From NCBI GenBank assembly GCA_002309575.1, contig DBXP01000049.1, forward strand, positions 7,249 through 16,222: a stretch of DNA of 8,974 nucleotides. The letters run 5' to 3'. The stretch comes from a bacterium UBP6_UBA1209 (GTDB lineage: Bacteria; UBP6; UBA1177). The position numbers were made by a program, and so were the translations under genes. The notes under the pieces are model-generated. The model was not told the origin of the DNA. It did no database searches and saw only the letters and a list, made by a program, of their open reading frames with translations. Positions 1-6,664 of the stretch are shown piece after piece. Numbering within the stretch: position 1 is the stretch's first letter; each line of letters starts with the position of its first letter.

Positions 1-1779
1 AACGATATGGCAGCCAGCCAGTCTGTCTATATTTTCAACAGCAACGGAGAGCTCTCGACTGCATCCCTGCCTGTGAAGTATGCCCGAATAGCCGGTTTCG
101 CCGAATATGACGAAAAGATCCTGGCTTTTACCGAAAAGGACGGTGTTTTCCGCTATATTAACGGCACATTCGAACCCGAGCAGCTGAATCTTGAACACAC
201 ATTTATCACCTCGGTCTTCATGGATTCGGAAAACCGCATCTGGATCACGACTCCCTCGGCACAGCTCTTCATAATTATTGACGGCAGCGACGAAATCGAG
301 CTGCCATTGAAAATAAACTCAGCAATATCGACAATTTATTCCATAGCAGAAGGCTCATCTGGCGACTTCTGGCTGACAACTGACAAAGGTTTCGTGAAAA
401 TCGAAAAAAAATATATCGCCTGTTTTTTTGCAAGCACCTGCGATACGATCCCGGCAAACAGCGCAGGCGGGGCGTCCGACCTTTTCAACAACGATGCCGC
501 AGCCGGCAGCCTGAAGCTCAAACCGGTCAGCAACGGCCGAATGGCAATGCCGACATCAGCCGGACTGCTCCTGATTGATACAAACAAGACAGAAACCGCG
601 GGCGTGGCGCCGCAAATATTCCTGAACTACGCGATTATAGACGAGCATCAGGAGATAGCACTCGGCGAAAACGAAGAGATAAGGCTCTCCCGCGAGCCCA
701 GATCGATCGAGATTTACTTCTCTACCCCGGTCTTCGCGGCACCCGAAAACGTAATCTTTGAAATTACCTTTGACGAAGGAAACTTCACTGCCTTCGACAG
801 AAAAATCCTGATTTCGGAACCTTCCGCCGGAAGCCATAAACTTACCGTAAAAGCCAAGCTTCCTGGCGCAGATCCAGCTGATTTTACTGAAAAATCCATA
901 CGTATCGAGATCGAAAGGAGCGGCAGAGAGGCAAGAACTCTCATAAAAATCGGCATACTTCTGGTGATACTTCTGCTCATCTGCATCCTCCTCTGGACAC
1001 GCTATTCGGCCCGCAGGCAGCGTGCGGAGGTCCAGCTTCTCATCAACGAAAACGTTCACAAGCTTGAAGTTGCCAACAACATGCTGCGGACCGCAATCAT
1101 GAGGGATCCGCTGACAAACCTGATGAACCGCCGGTTCCTTTTCGAGGTCGAGGAGAGAAAGATCGTCAGGCTCCTGGAGTCGTGGCAGCGCGGGAACCAG
1201 CTCATCGACAAGCGGCACAGCGGCACGTCGGACAAGCTCTACGCCCTTCTGATGCTTGATATCGACCACTTCAAGCGCGTCAACGACATCTACGGTCACT
1301 CTGCAGGCGACATCGTTCTGAAAGGGATCGCCCAGATACTTGTCAACTCGGTCCGTGTAGACGATATCGCTATCCGCTGGGGCGGCGAGGAGTTCCTTGT
1401 CCTGCTTGAAAACATTCCGCAGAAAAACGCGCTCCGTGTTGCCCAGAACATCCGGAAAATCATTGAAAAGACTCCGTTCATCACTGAAAACGGCACACAG
1501 ATCTGGATAACGGTATCGGTCGGTATCTCCTTCCTGCCATTCTATAAAAGCCGTCCGATGCTGGTAAACTTTGAACGTGCGCTTGAAATCGCCGATGCCG
1601 CGCTTTACAAATCAAAGGAGACACGCGACACTGCGACTTACGTGATTCCTGGCAAAAAGATCCCGGAAAACGACGAGGAGCTGCAGAAGATGGTTTCGAC
1701 ACCGGATTATGCGCTTATTATGGAATACTATTCGTACCAGAAACTTTTACCGGACAATTCTGAAGAGTTCGAACTTTAA
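1..1779 (+). CDS. Membrane sensor diguanylate cyclase (propeller/Y_Y_Y-like sensor, TM, GGDEF), 5' partial
   Basis: Makes c-di-GMP from two GTP in response to a signal sensed outside the inner membrane. The frame is open from base 1, so the Met at base 7 is probably internal and the N-terminus lies outside the window; numbering here is from that Met. Two segments resemble two-component-regulator propeller repeats (about 67-82, with NRIWITT, and 109-125, with GDFWLTT). A beta-rich Y_Y_Y-like region follows (about 200-300), then one membrane helix (about 314-332), a short coiled linker and the GGDEF domain (about 362-545). Visible motifs are RDPLTNLMNRR (366 on), DIDHFK (418-423), the signature GGEEF (459-463) and an RxxD inhibitory site, RVDD (450-453), exactly five residues before it. 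Both active site and product-inhibition site therefore look intact. About 15 extra residues sit between the first helix and DIDHF. Stop is 12 nt before the next gene, suggesting an operon. The GGDEF call is very secure; the sensor subdivision is less so. Confidence 0.93.
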   Translation, partial: NDMAASQSVYIFNSNGELSTASLPVKYARIAGFAEYDEKILAFTEKDGVFRYINGTFEPEQLNLEHTFITSVFMDSENRIWITTPSAQLFIIIDGSDEIELPLKINSAISTIYSIAEGSSGDFWLTTDKGFVKIEKKYIACFFASTCDTIPANSAGGASDLFNNDAAAGSLKLKPVSNGRMAMPTSAGLLLIDTNKTETAGVAPQIFLNYAIIDEHQEIALGENEEIRLSREPRSIEIYFSTPVFAAPENVIFEITFDEGNFTAFDRKILISEPSAGSHKLTVKAKLPGADPADFTEKSIRIEIERSGREARTLIKIGILLVILLLICILLWTRYSARRQRAEVQLLINENVHKLEVANNMLRTAIMRDPLTNLMNRRFLFEVEERKIVRLLESWQRGNQLIDKRHSGTSDKLYALLMLDIDHFKRVNDIYGHSAGDIVLKGIAQILVNSVRVDDIAIRWGGEEFLVLLENIPQKNALRVAQNIRKIIEKTPFITENGTQIWITVSVGISFLPFYKSRPMLVNFERALEIADAALYKSKETRDTATYVIPGKKIPENDEELQKMVSTPDYALIMEYYSYQKLLPDNSEEFEL

Positions 1780-1791
1780 TATGAGGTCAAG

Positions 1792-3192
1792 ATGAAAAAA
1801 TTCTTAACGGTCCTGCTGGTTTCCCTGCTTTTCCTGAACCTTTGCGCAATCGACTTTGATCCGGATGCAGCGTACCGGAGATTCAGAAAAGGGATTTCGC
1901 TCGGAGGATCCATCTACCCCGAATACGAAGGCAGCTCCGTCCTTCTGGATCTCGACATCACAGGAACGTTCGAGTTCGACATGCTGGGCTTCGGACTCCA
2001 GTTTCCGATACGCTTCATCCTCAGCAACAAGGACAACATCGAGACGACAGCCTCTGTTTTCCCGAAGGAGGACTGGAACGATGCCCGCGACTGGACAAGG
2101 CTGCTCTCCTATTTTCACTACGGCCACTCTGGCGACCTCTTCTACTTTTTCTTCGGAAACCACGAAAACCGCTATGTCGGGAACGGCACTATCCTCGGCG
2201 CATACTATACAGACCTCAAACTCTACTATCCGAAACGCGGGATCGATGTTGAAATCAACACAGACTACCTCGGGATCGACTTCTTCATGGACGACGTTAC
2301 GCCGCCGACAGTGATCGGAGGACGTTTTTACTTCAAGCCGCTCAGCTTCCTCTCGAAGGAAAACTACGGCAACAACCTTGAGCTCGGCTTCACCTACTTC
2401 ACCGACTTCGCGGCACCCTACGACATCACATCTTCCGAAATCGGCGAAAAGGAGCGCAGCATCCCCAAAAAGTACTCGGTCCAGATGTTCGGCTTCGACG
2501 TAAACTTCAGACTGCTCACGCTGAAGCACTATCACCTGACCTTCTACACAGACATAAACCATATAATAGATGCAGGAACAGGTATCCATATCGGTCTCAA
2601 GCATAAGATCGACTTCTCGGCCAAGAACGACTTCCAGCTTCTTAGCAAATGGGAGTTCCGCGCAATGCAGTCTAATTATATTCCCAGTTATTTCAACACC
2701 TTCTATGATATTGAGCGTGAATACTACAAAAACGGCGAAACAAAGGGAAAGTACATAGCAGAGTGGCTTTCGCGCAACAAAGACTGGACATTCGGCTACT
2801 ACTTCGACCTGGTCTTCAGCATCGCGGAGCTCTTCTCCGTCGGTGCCTCGGTAGAACATAACAAACTCTACGACAGCAACAGCGCAGGCAACGATAAATA
2901 CTACAACAACATACAGCTCAGCTTCCTGCTGAACGCATTTCTCTTCAAACACCTCGACCTCGACTTCGTGATGACCCTCCAGTCCCTCGGAGAAGAGGGC
3001 AAAAGGCTCTCCGACAAGCCATTCTACAGAGCATCTGTCACCTATGTCATCAACAAATACTTCAGTATAGGATTTGCCGCCTCCTCGAAATGGCTCCTGG
3101 TCTGGGAAAGAAACAATGTCGGCGGCTGGGACTCTCACTACAAGGCGGTCAACAGCTTCGCGGTCGGCGCCTTCGGAGGCATCAGTTTTTAA
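1792..3192 (+). CDS. Secreted protein, probable outer-membrane beta-barrel, unknown function
   Basis: A 466-residue protein I do not recognise by family. It begins with a clear Sec signal peptide: MKK, a hydrophobic core (LTVLLVSLLFLNL) and likely cleavage near LCA/ID. The Cys there lacks a proper lipobox (Leu at -1), so a lipoprotein is unlikely. The mature part is rich in Tyr, Phe and Asp/Asn, with many short stretches of alternating polar and hydrophobic residues (for example LDLDITGTFEFDM and YFYF-type strands), no long hydrophobic helix, and a C-terminal Phe (AFGGISF). These are features of outer-membrane barrels recognised by the BAM machinery. Start ATG 1792 is preceded by GAGG at 1783-1786 with 5-nt spacing. 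Stop lies 3 nt before the amidase start, so the two are probably translationally coupled. The role could be a porin or a structural surface protein; the sequence does not say which. Confidence 0.8.
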   Translation: MKKFLTVLLVSLLFLNLCAIDFDPDAAYRRFRKGISLGGSIYPEYEGSSVLLDLDITGTFEFDMLGFGLQFPIRFILSNKDNIETTASVFPKEDWNDARDWTRLLSYFHYGHSGDLFYFFFGNHENRYVGNGTILGAYYTDLKLYYPKRGIDVEINTDYLGIDFFMDDVTPPTVIGGRFYFKPLSFLSKENYGNNLELGFTYFTDFAAPYDITSSEIGEKERSIPKKYSVQMFGFDVNFRLLTLKHYHLTFYTDINHIIDAGTGIHIGLKHKIDFSAKNDFQLLSKWEFRAMQSNYIPSYFNTFYDIEREYYKNGETKGKYIAEWLSRNKDWTFGYYFDLVFSIAELFSVGASVEHNKLYDSNSAGNDKYYNNIQLSFLLNAFLFKHLDLDFVMTLQSLGEEGKRLSDKPFYRASVTYVINKYFSIGFAASSKWLLVWERNNVGGWDSHYKAVNSFAVGAFGGISF

Positions 3193-3195
3193 CAG

Positions 3196-4068
3196 ATGCT
3201 AAAGATACTCCTTCTTCTTCTCCTTTTTATCCCCTACATTCCGGTTTCGGCCGACGATGCCGAAGAGGATCCGCTCGGCGATCTGATCGAAGATATCATC
3301 AGGAAAGAGAAGGACGCAACTCCCAAGGCTGAAAAGGCTGAACCTCAGCCGCAACAGAAATCCGAACCTAAGCAAAAACCTGAACCCAAGCAGACTCCCG
3401 CCAAGAAAAAATCAAATAAAATCATAGTAATAGACCCTGGACACGGAGGCAAGGACCCCGGCACGGTCAAGGGCAGGCTCTATGAAAAGGATATAGTTCT
3501 GAGACTTGCGAAAAAGATCCGCGACGTCTCAAAAAAATATAAAGGGATCGAGGTCAGGCTCACACGCGACCGCGATATTTTTCTTGAACTCCCGGAAAGA
3601 GCCAAGATCGCGAACAGGCTGGACGGAGACCTCTTTATTTCGCTCCACGTCAACTCGTTCAAGGACGAAACCGCCGCCGGGATGGAGATCTACCACCTCG
3701 ACAACACGCGGAACGAATACAGCAGAAAGCTCGCTTCGGTCGAGAACAAAATTTCCGGAGACGTCTCCACACTCGAAATGATCCTGATAGATATGGACCT
3801 CACCTACTACATCGACGACAGCATCAGCTATGCTTCGTCGATGGCAAAAAATATAAACAAGGATCTTGCAGGCTACAAAATCAAGCTCAGAGACTACCGG
3901 AAGGGTGCGCTTTTTTATGTTCTGGTAGGAGCCAGAATGCCCTCGCTCCTCTTCGAGATCGGCTACATCAGCAACCCGACAGACAGGGCTCTGCTGCAAA
4001 ACGACAAATTTCTTGAAGCACTTGCCCGCGCACTCCTGAACTCGATCGCGGAGACGAAGCTGAAATGA
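3196..4068 (+). CDS. N-acetylmuramoyl-L-alanine amidase (Amidase_3, AmiC-like)
   Basis: Zinc hydrolase that cuts the amide bond between N-acetylmuramic acid and the peptide stem of peptidoglycan, acting in the periplasm in cell separation or wall remodelling. The 290-residue product has a signal peptide (1-19, cleavage near PVSA/DD), a charged Lys/Glu/Pro/Gln linker (about 36-75, with repeated EPK and KPEPKQ elements) and an Amidase_3 domain (about 76-286). Family landmarks are all present: DPGHGG with zinc ligand His83, Glu97 in YEKD, His151 in SLHVNS and catalytic Glu254 in LFEIGYISN. No LysM, SPOR or AMIN domain is visible; the basic linker may help wall binding. The ATG lies 3 nt after the barrel gene's stop without a convincing Shine-Dalgarno sequence, which points to coupled translation. 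Its stop overlaps the permease start (ATGA). Family is secure; the exact paralogue is not. Confidence 0.95.
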   Translation: MLKILLLLLLFIPYIPVSADDAEEDPLGDLIEDIIRKEKDATPKAEKAEPQPQQKSEPKQKPEPKQTPAKKKSNKIIVIDPGHGGKDPGTVKGRLYEKDIVLRLAKKIRDVSKKYKGIEVRLTRDRDIFLELPERAKIANRLDGDLFISLHVNSFKDETAAGMEIYHLDNTRNEYSRKLASVENKISGDVSTLEMILIDMDLTYYIDDSISYASSMAKNINKDLAGYKIKLRDYRKGALFYVLVGARMPSLLFEIGYISNPTDRALLQNDKFLEALARALLNSIAETKLK

Positions 4069-5030
4069 GAAGGCCAGCATCTTTAAACATAATCCTGCTA
4101 ACGATATCGATAATTTTGCTCGTTACTGTCCCGTTTCTCGGACACATTCCGATAGAACCATCGAAGCTCTTCGGCAACGACCTCGCTGCAAGGATCTTCT
4201 GGAACATCAGAGTCCCGCGAGCGCTCTGCGCCTTCACCTGCGGCGGAGTCCTCGCCCTCTGCGGCATGACATTCCAGTCGATGTTCAAAAACGACCTCGC
4301 GACACCCTACACGCTCGGAGTCAGCAGCGGTGCGGCGCTCGGAGCAGTGATCGCAATCCGTTTTTTCGCCGGGAGCTTTGCGCTTTCGCAGGTCATGAGC
4401 TTTGCCGGAGCCTCAGCGACGATCGTCCTCATCTACCTTCTGACCGCAATCAAACGGGAGCTCAGCAGCGCATTCCTGCTTCTTGCCGGAATCGCCGTAA
4501 GCTTTACCTGCAACGGTCTAATACTCTTCATCCAGTACCTTTCGGACAGCAGCGAAAGCTCGCTGATGATCCGCTGGATGATGGGGAGCCTCGACCTTTC
4601 GGGCTACTCACCGCTGATGAAAATAGCCCCGTCGCTCCTGATTTTGACAGTGATCCTCGCCTTTTTCCACCGGGAACTCGACCTTATGAGGATAAATTCG
4701 GATGTCGCAGCTTCACGCGGAGTAAACCTGAAGTTTACTGTCAATCTGCTTTTCCTGGCAGTCTCGCTCGCAATCGCCGCAGTCATCTCGCAGACAGGCC
4801 CCATCGGCTTCGTAGGCATGGTAGCACCCCACATCGCCGCTAAATTCACTGGCAGGAAGCACAGCCTTCTGATACCCTCGTCGCTGCTTCTCGGCGGGAT
4901 AATCCTTCTCGCCTCAGACACGCTTGCCCGCTGCGTGATCGCCCCCTCGGAAGTCCCGGCAGGAGTCATCACCTCGCTCCTCGGCGGCCCATTCTTTATC
5001 TTCATCCTTCTGAAAAACAGCCGAAGATAG
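4065..5030 (+). CDS. FecCD-family ABC transporter permease (iron-siderophore, haem or cobalamin-type uptake)
   Basis: Inner-membrane permease of a type II ABC importer, which moves a metal chelate or corrinoid delivered by a periplasmic binding protein, driven by an ABC ATPase. The 321 residues are close to the family's usual length of about 330 and almost entirely hydrophobic, consistent with about 10 helices. FecCD signatures are seen in order: RVPRAL (about 49-54), GMTFQSMFKNDLATP (67 on), LGVSSGA (84-90), GFVGMVAPH (about 248-256) and a C-terminal EVPAGVITSLLGGPFF segment. The C-terminus is complete. Start ATG overlaps the amidase stop by 4 nt. The substrate cannot be told from the permease alone. 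The ATPase and binding protein that such a permease needs are not in the window: directly downstream only a few codons of a possible ATPase precede a sharp change of sequence. The transporter may therefore be broken or use subunits encoded elsewhere. Confidence 0.93.
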   Translation: MRRPASLNIILLTISIILLVTVPFLGHIPIEPSKLFGNDLAARIFWNIRVPRALCAFTCGGVLALCGMTFQSMFKNDLATPYTLGVSSGAALGAVIAIRFFAGSFALSQVMSFAGASATIVLIYLLTAIKRELSSAFLLLAGIAVSFTCNGLILFIQYLSDSSESSLMIRWMMGSLDLSGYSPLMKIAPSLLILTVILAFFHRELDLMRINSDVAASRGVNLKFTVNLLFLAVSLAIAAVISQTGPIGFVGMVAPHIAAKFTGRKHSLLIPSSLLLGGIILLASDTLARCVIAPSEVPAGVITSLLGGPFFIFILLKNSRR

Positions 5031-5034
5031 GCAG

Positions 5035-5118
5035 ATGCTGAACAAAGTAAATTGCGCCAGGCAAGGAATCAAAATTACGCCAAATGATGAATCAAAATCG
5101 CGCCAAGTGAGGAATTAA
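5035..5118 (+). pseudogene. Possible 5' stub of the ABC ATPase gene, cut off at about base 5050
   Basis: Four nucleotides after the permease stop, an ATG opens a 27-codon frame ending with TAA at 5116-5118. Its first codons read MLNKVN, which is how many FecE/BtuD-type ABC ATPases begin (MLxVxNLSxxY in general). Its position is where that gene is expected, and the short gap matches the tight spacing upstream. From base 5051 the frame runs through the 23-bp repeats and no longer resembles an ATPase. I infer that the original gene was interrupted here by incoming DNA. The evidence is only six codons plus context, so chance remains a real alternative. Confidence 0.3.
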
Positions 5119-5142
5119 AATTTGACCAAATGCGGAAGTAGC
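5051..5142 (+). repeat. Four imperfect 23-bp tandem direct repeats
   Basis: Units start at 5051, 5074, 5097 and 5120 with no spacer. By hand comparison unit 1 matches unit 2 at 17 of 23 positions, units 1/3 and 2/3 match at 18, and unit 4 matches units 2 and 3 at 14. The common core is AT(T/C)-GCGCCAA at the left, GA(T/G)GAAT(C/T)AAA at the right. Unit 4 differs mainly by reading TTGACC where the others have GCGCC. That change creates the -35 box of the promoter for the following ATPase. The array may bind a regulator of that gene, possibly its own product. Alternatively it may be a remnant of the multiple transposase-binding repeats found at ends of IS21-type elements. No transposase is in the window. 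Confidence 0.85.
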
Positions 5143-5149
5143 GTATAAT
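5122..5149 (+). promoter_or_regulatory. Sigma-70-type promoter for the DUF4143 ATPase
   Basis: The -35 box TTGACC (5122-5127) and a perfect -10 box TATAAT (5144-5149) are separated by 16 bp. Transcription would begin near 5156, leaving a leader of about 20 nt before the GTG start. The -35 box lies inside repeat unit 4, so any protein bound to the repeats would compete with or contact RNA polymerase. Confidence 0.75.
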
Positions 5150-5166
5150 CACTAAGATATTTTGAC

Positions 5167-5173
5167 GGAGGGG
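5167..5173 (+). promoter_or_regulatory. Ribosome binding site that sets the GTG start at 5177
   Basis: GGAGGGG ends 3 nt, and its GGAGG core 5 nt, before GTG at 5177. The in-frame TTG at 5162 lies upstream of this site and almost on the predicted transcription start, so it is not a credible start. Confidence 0.75.
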
Positions 5174-5176
5174 AAC

Positions 5177-6451
5177 GTGGCTTATAAAAAAAGAATCGCT
5201 GACGAGATGCTGAAAAAAAGGCTTGCAAGCAAAGGTGCGGTGCTGATACAAGGTCCGAAATGGTGCGGAAAGACAACGACTGCCGAGCAGGCTGCGGCAA
5301 GTGTGCTTTATATGGATAACCCGAAAGAAATAAAGAGCAATCTTTTCCGTGCCGATACCGATCCGGAATCTCTTTTGGAAGGTGAAAATCCGAGATTGAT
5401 AGACGAATGGCAGCTGGCACCTAAACTGTGGGATGCTGTCAGATTTTCCGTAGATCACAAAAGACGGTTCGGGCTTTACATTCTGACAGGTTCAGCTGTT
5501 CCGCCTGAAACTGGTGAGATACATCATACAGGTACCGGAAGGTTTTCCTGGCTGAAAATGAGGCCGATGAGTCTTTATGAATCTGGAGAATCGACAGGCG
5601 AAGTCAGCATGAAAGAACTTTTTTCCTCTTCCGAAGCAAATGTGCGCGGAAATGCGGCACTTTCTTTGAAGGATATCTGCTTCCTGATTTGCCGCGGAGG
5701 CTGGCCTATGGCACTCGACTGCGAACCGGAAATTGCTCTCCGGCAGGCGTTGGATTATTATGATGCGATCGTAAACGACGATGTTTCACGGGTCGAAGGA
5801 ATAAAAAGGGATCCCGTTTTTTTAAAGAGACTTCTTCGTTCTTACGCCAGAAATCAGGGAAGTCAGGCATCGATAAACACTATCGCCAACGATTTGTCCA
5901 GCAATGAAGATGCCGAAATCTGCTCAAAAACAGCTTCACAATACATCAAAGCGTTGAAAAAGATTTTCGTTGTAGAAGACATGCCCGCATGGAACCCCAA
6001 TCTGAGATCCAAAACCGCGATAAGGACTTCCGACACAAGATATTTCGTGGATCCCTCCGTGGCTGTAGCATCACTCGGCATAGGTCCCGGTGATCTTGGA
6101 AAAGATCTGGAAACTTTGGGACTCTTTTTTGAAACTATGGCTATCCGCGATCTTCGCATATATGCTGATTCTCTTGACGGGGAAATTTTTCATTACAGAG
6201 ATAAAAGCGATTTGGAATGTGACGCCGTAATTCACTTGAGAAACGGCTCTTACGGGCTTATAGAAATAAAACTTGGAGGCGATAAACTGATTGAAGAAGG
6301 CTGCGATTCGCTGAAAACACTATCCGGCAAAATAGACACCGGTAGAATGAGACCGCCTTCATTTCTTATGGTTCTTACCGCAACCGGAAGTTTCGCCTAC
6401 AGACGACCTGACGGAATCTGCGTGGTTCCAATCGGATGTCTGAAAAACTAA
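5177..6451 (+). CDS. AAA_14/DUF4143-family ATPase with C-terminal PD-(D/E)XK-like domain
   Basis: A 424-residue protein of the widespread but poorly understood AAA_14 plus DUF4143 family. The N-terminal ATPase has Walker A GPKWCGKTT (26-34, Lys32) and a Walker B-type DE (Asp76-Glu77 in LIDEWQLAP, typical of the family). It also has the strand YILTGSAVP and the conserved GTGRFSWLKMRPMSLYESGE segment. A helical, winged-helix-like middle follows (about 205-275, SRVEGIKRDP to IKALKKIF). The C-terminal part has a restriction-endonuclease-like pattern: Glu319 (FFET), Glu347-Cys-Asp349, and Glu363-Ile-Lys365 in GLIEIKLG. Length is about normal and the gene looks intact. The molecular role of this family is not established; such genes are scattered, often horizontally transferred and sometimes lie in defence or mobile regions. 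GTG is chosen because of the Shine-Dalgarno sequence. It has its own promoter and repeat array, unlike the operon before it. Confidence 0.92.
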   Translation: MAYKKRIADEMLKKRLASKGAVLIQGPKWCGKTTTAEQAAASVLYMDNPKEIKSNLFRADTDPESLLEGENPRLIDEWQLAPKLWDAVRFSVDHKRRFGLYILTGSAVPPETGEIHHTGTGRFSWLKMRPMSLYESGESTGEVSMKELFSSSEANVRGNAALSLKDICFLICRGGWPMALDCEPEIALRQALDYYDAIVNDDVSRVEGIKRDPVFLKRLLRSYARNQGSQASINTIANDLSSNEDAEICSKTASQYIKALKKIFVVEDMPAWNPNLRSKTAIRTSDTRYFVDPSVAVASLGIGPGDLGKDLETLGLFFETMAIRDLRIYADSLDGEIFHYRDKSDLECDAVIHLRNGSYGLIEIKLGGDKLIEEGCDSLKTLSGKIDTGRMRPPSFLMVLTATGSFAYRRPDGICVVPIGCLKN

Positions 6452-6609
6452 AGTTCAAAAAAGTGATTTTTCCTGATTATTTCACGTTTAACGGAATTAA
6501 GCCGTTTCTGTCGTCTAAAAATAACCGGCAAACTCTTATGAAATCAGGAGAAAAGAAAAAATCCCTTGCAAAAACCATAGAATATCATTATATTGGAGCC
6601 GTCGGATAA
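6436..6609 (+). CDS. Possible small basic protein, 57 residues, unrecognised
   Basis: ATG 6436 overlaps the last 16 nt of the DUF4143 ATPase gene in another frame. The frame stays open for 57 codons to TAA at 6607-6609, filling most of the gap before the next gene. The product is lysine-rich (11 Lys) with an aromatic stretch (VIFPDYFTFNG) and a charged segment (KSGEKKKSLAK). No convincing Shine-Dalgarno sequence is seen, and the predicted promoter of the next gene lies inside the frame. I recognise no family. An open frame of this length can arise by chance in such AT-rich DNA, so this is only a candidate. Confidence 0.22.
   Translation: MSEKLKFKKVIFPDYFTFNGIKPFLSSKNNRQTLMKSGEKKKSLAKTIEYHYIGAVG
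6566..6594 (+). promoter_or_regulatory. Probable sigma-70 promoter for the ATPase/TPR pair
   Basis: TTGCAA (6566-6571) and TATATT (6589-6594) are separated by exactly 17 bp, giving a start near 6601 and a leader of about 64 nt to the ATG at 6665. It is the best promoter match in the roughly 210-bp gap after the DUF4143 gene. No strong terminator is visible in that gap. Confidence 0.5.
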
Positions 6610-6648
6610 TCAATTATATGTTATCCACGAGCAAAAAGATGAAAAGGG

Positions 6649-6654
6649 AAGGAG
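6649..6654 (+). promoter_or_regulatory. Ribosome binding site that sets the ATG start at 6665
   Basis: AAGGAG lies 10 nt before ATG 6665, slightly long spacing but a strong match. The longer in-frame option, TTG at 6593, overlaps the predicted -10 box and has no ribosome binding site, so 6665 is preferred. Confidence 0.65.
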
Positions 6655-6664
6655 AAAAAAGCAG

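Noticed and set aside
556..1299. 247-codon minus-strand frame opposite the diguanylate cyclase
   Set aside because: It covers the GGDEF domain coding strand, whose motifs are unmistakable on +. No recognisable domain or start signal on the minus strand.
1804..3138. 444-codon open frame on the minus strand opposite the barrel gene
   Set aside because: Shadow of the G/C-ending codon use of the real gene. The + strand product has a signal peptide, ribosome binding site and barrel-like pattern, while the antisense product is a low-information Val/Glu-rich string.
3529..4080. 183-codon minus-strand frame opposite the amidase
   Set aside because: Antisense to a domain with all catalytic residues in place; shadow frame.
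5051..5142. CRISPR array
   Set aside because: The 23-bp units abut without unique spacers, and no cas gene is nearby.
6459..6472. A-run/T-run pair around GTGA just after the DUF4143 stop, as a terminator
   Set aside because: Stem would be A-T pairs only with no G/C core; not a credible intrinsic terminator.
6490..6506. Small hairpin AACGG/CCGTT with 7-nt loop after the DUF4143 gene, as a terminator
   Set aside because: Only a 5-bp stem and no run of T behind it (TCTGTCG follows); too weak to call.
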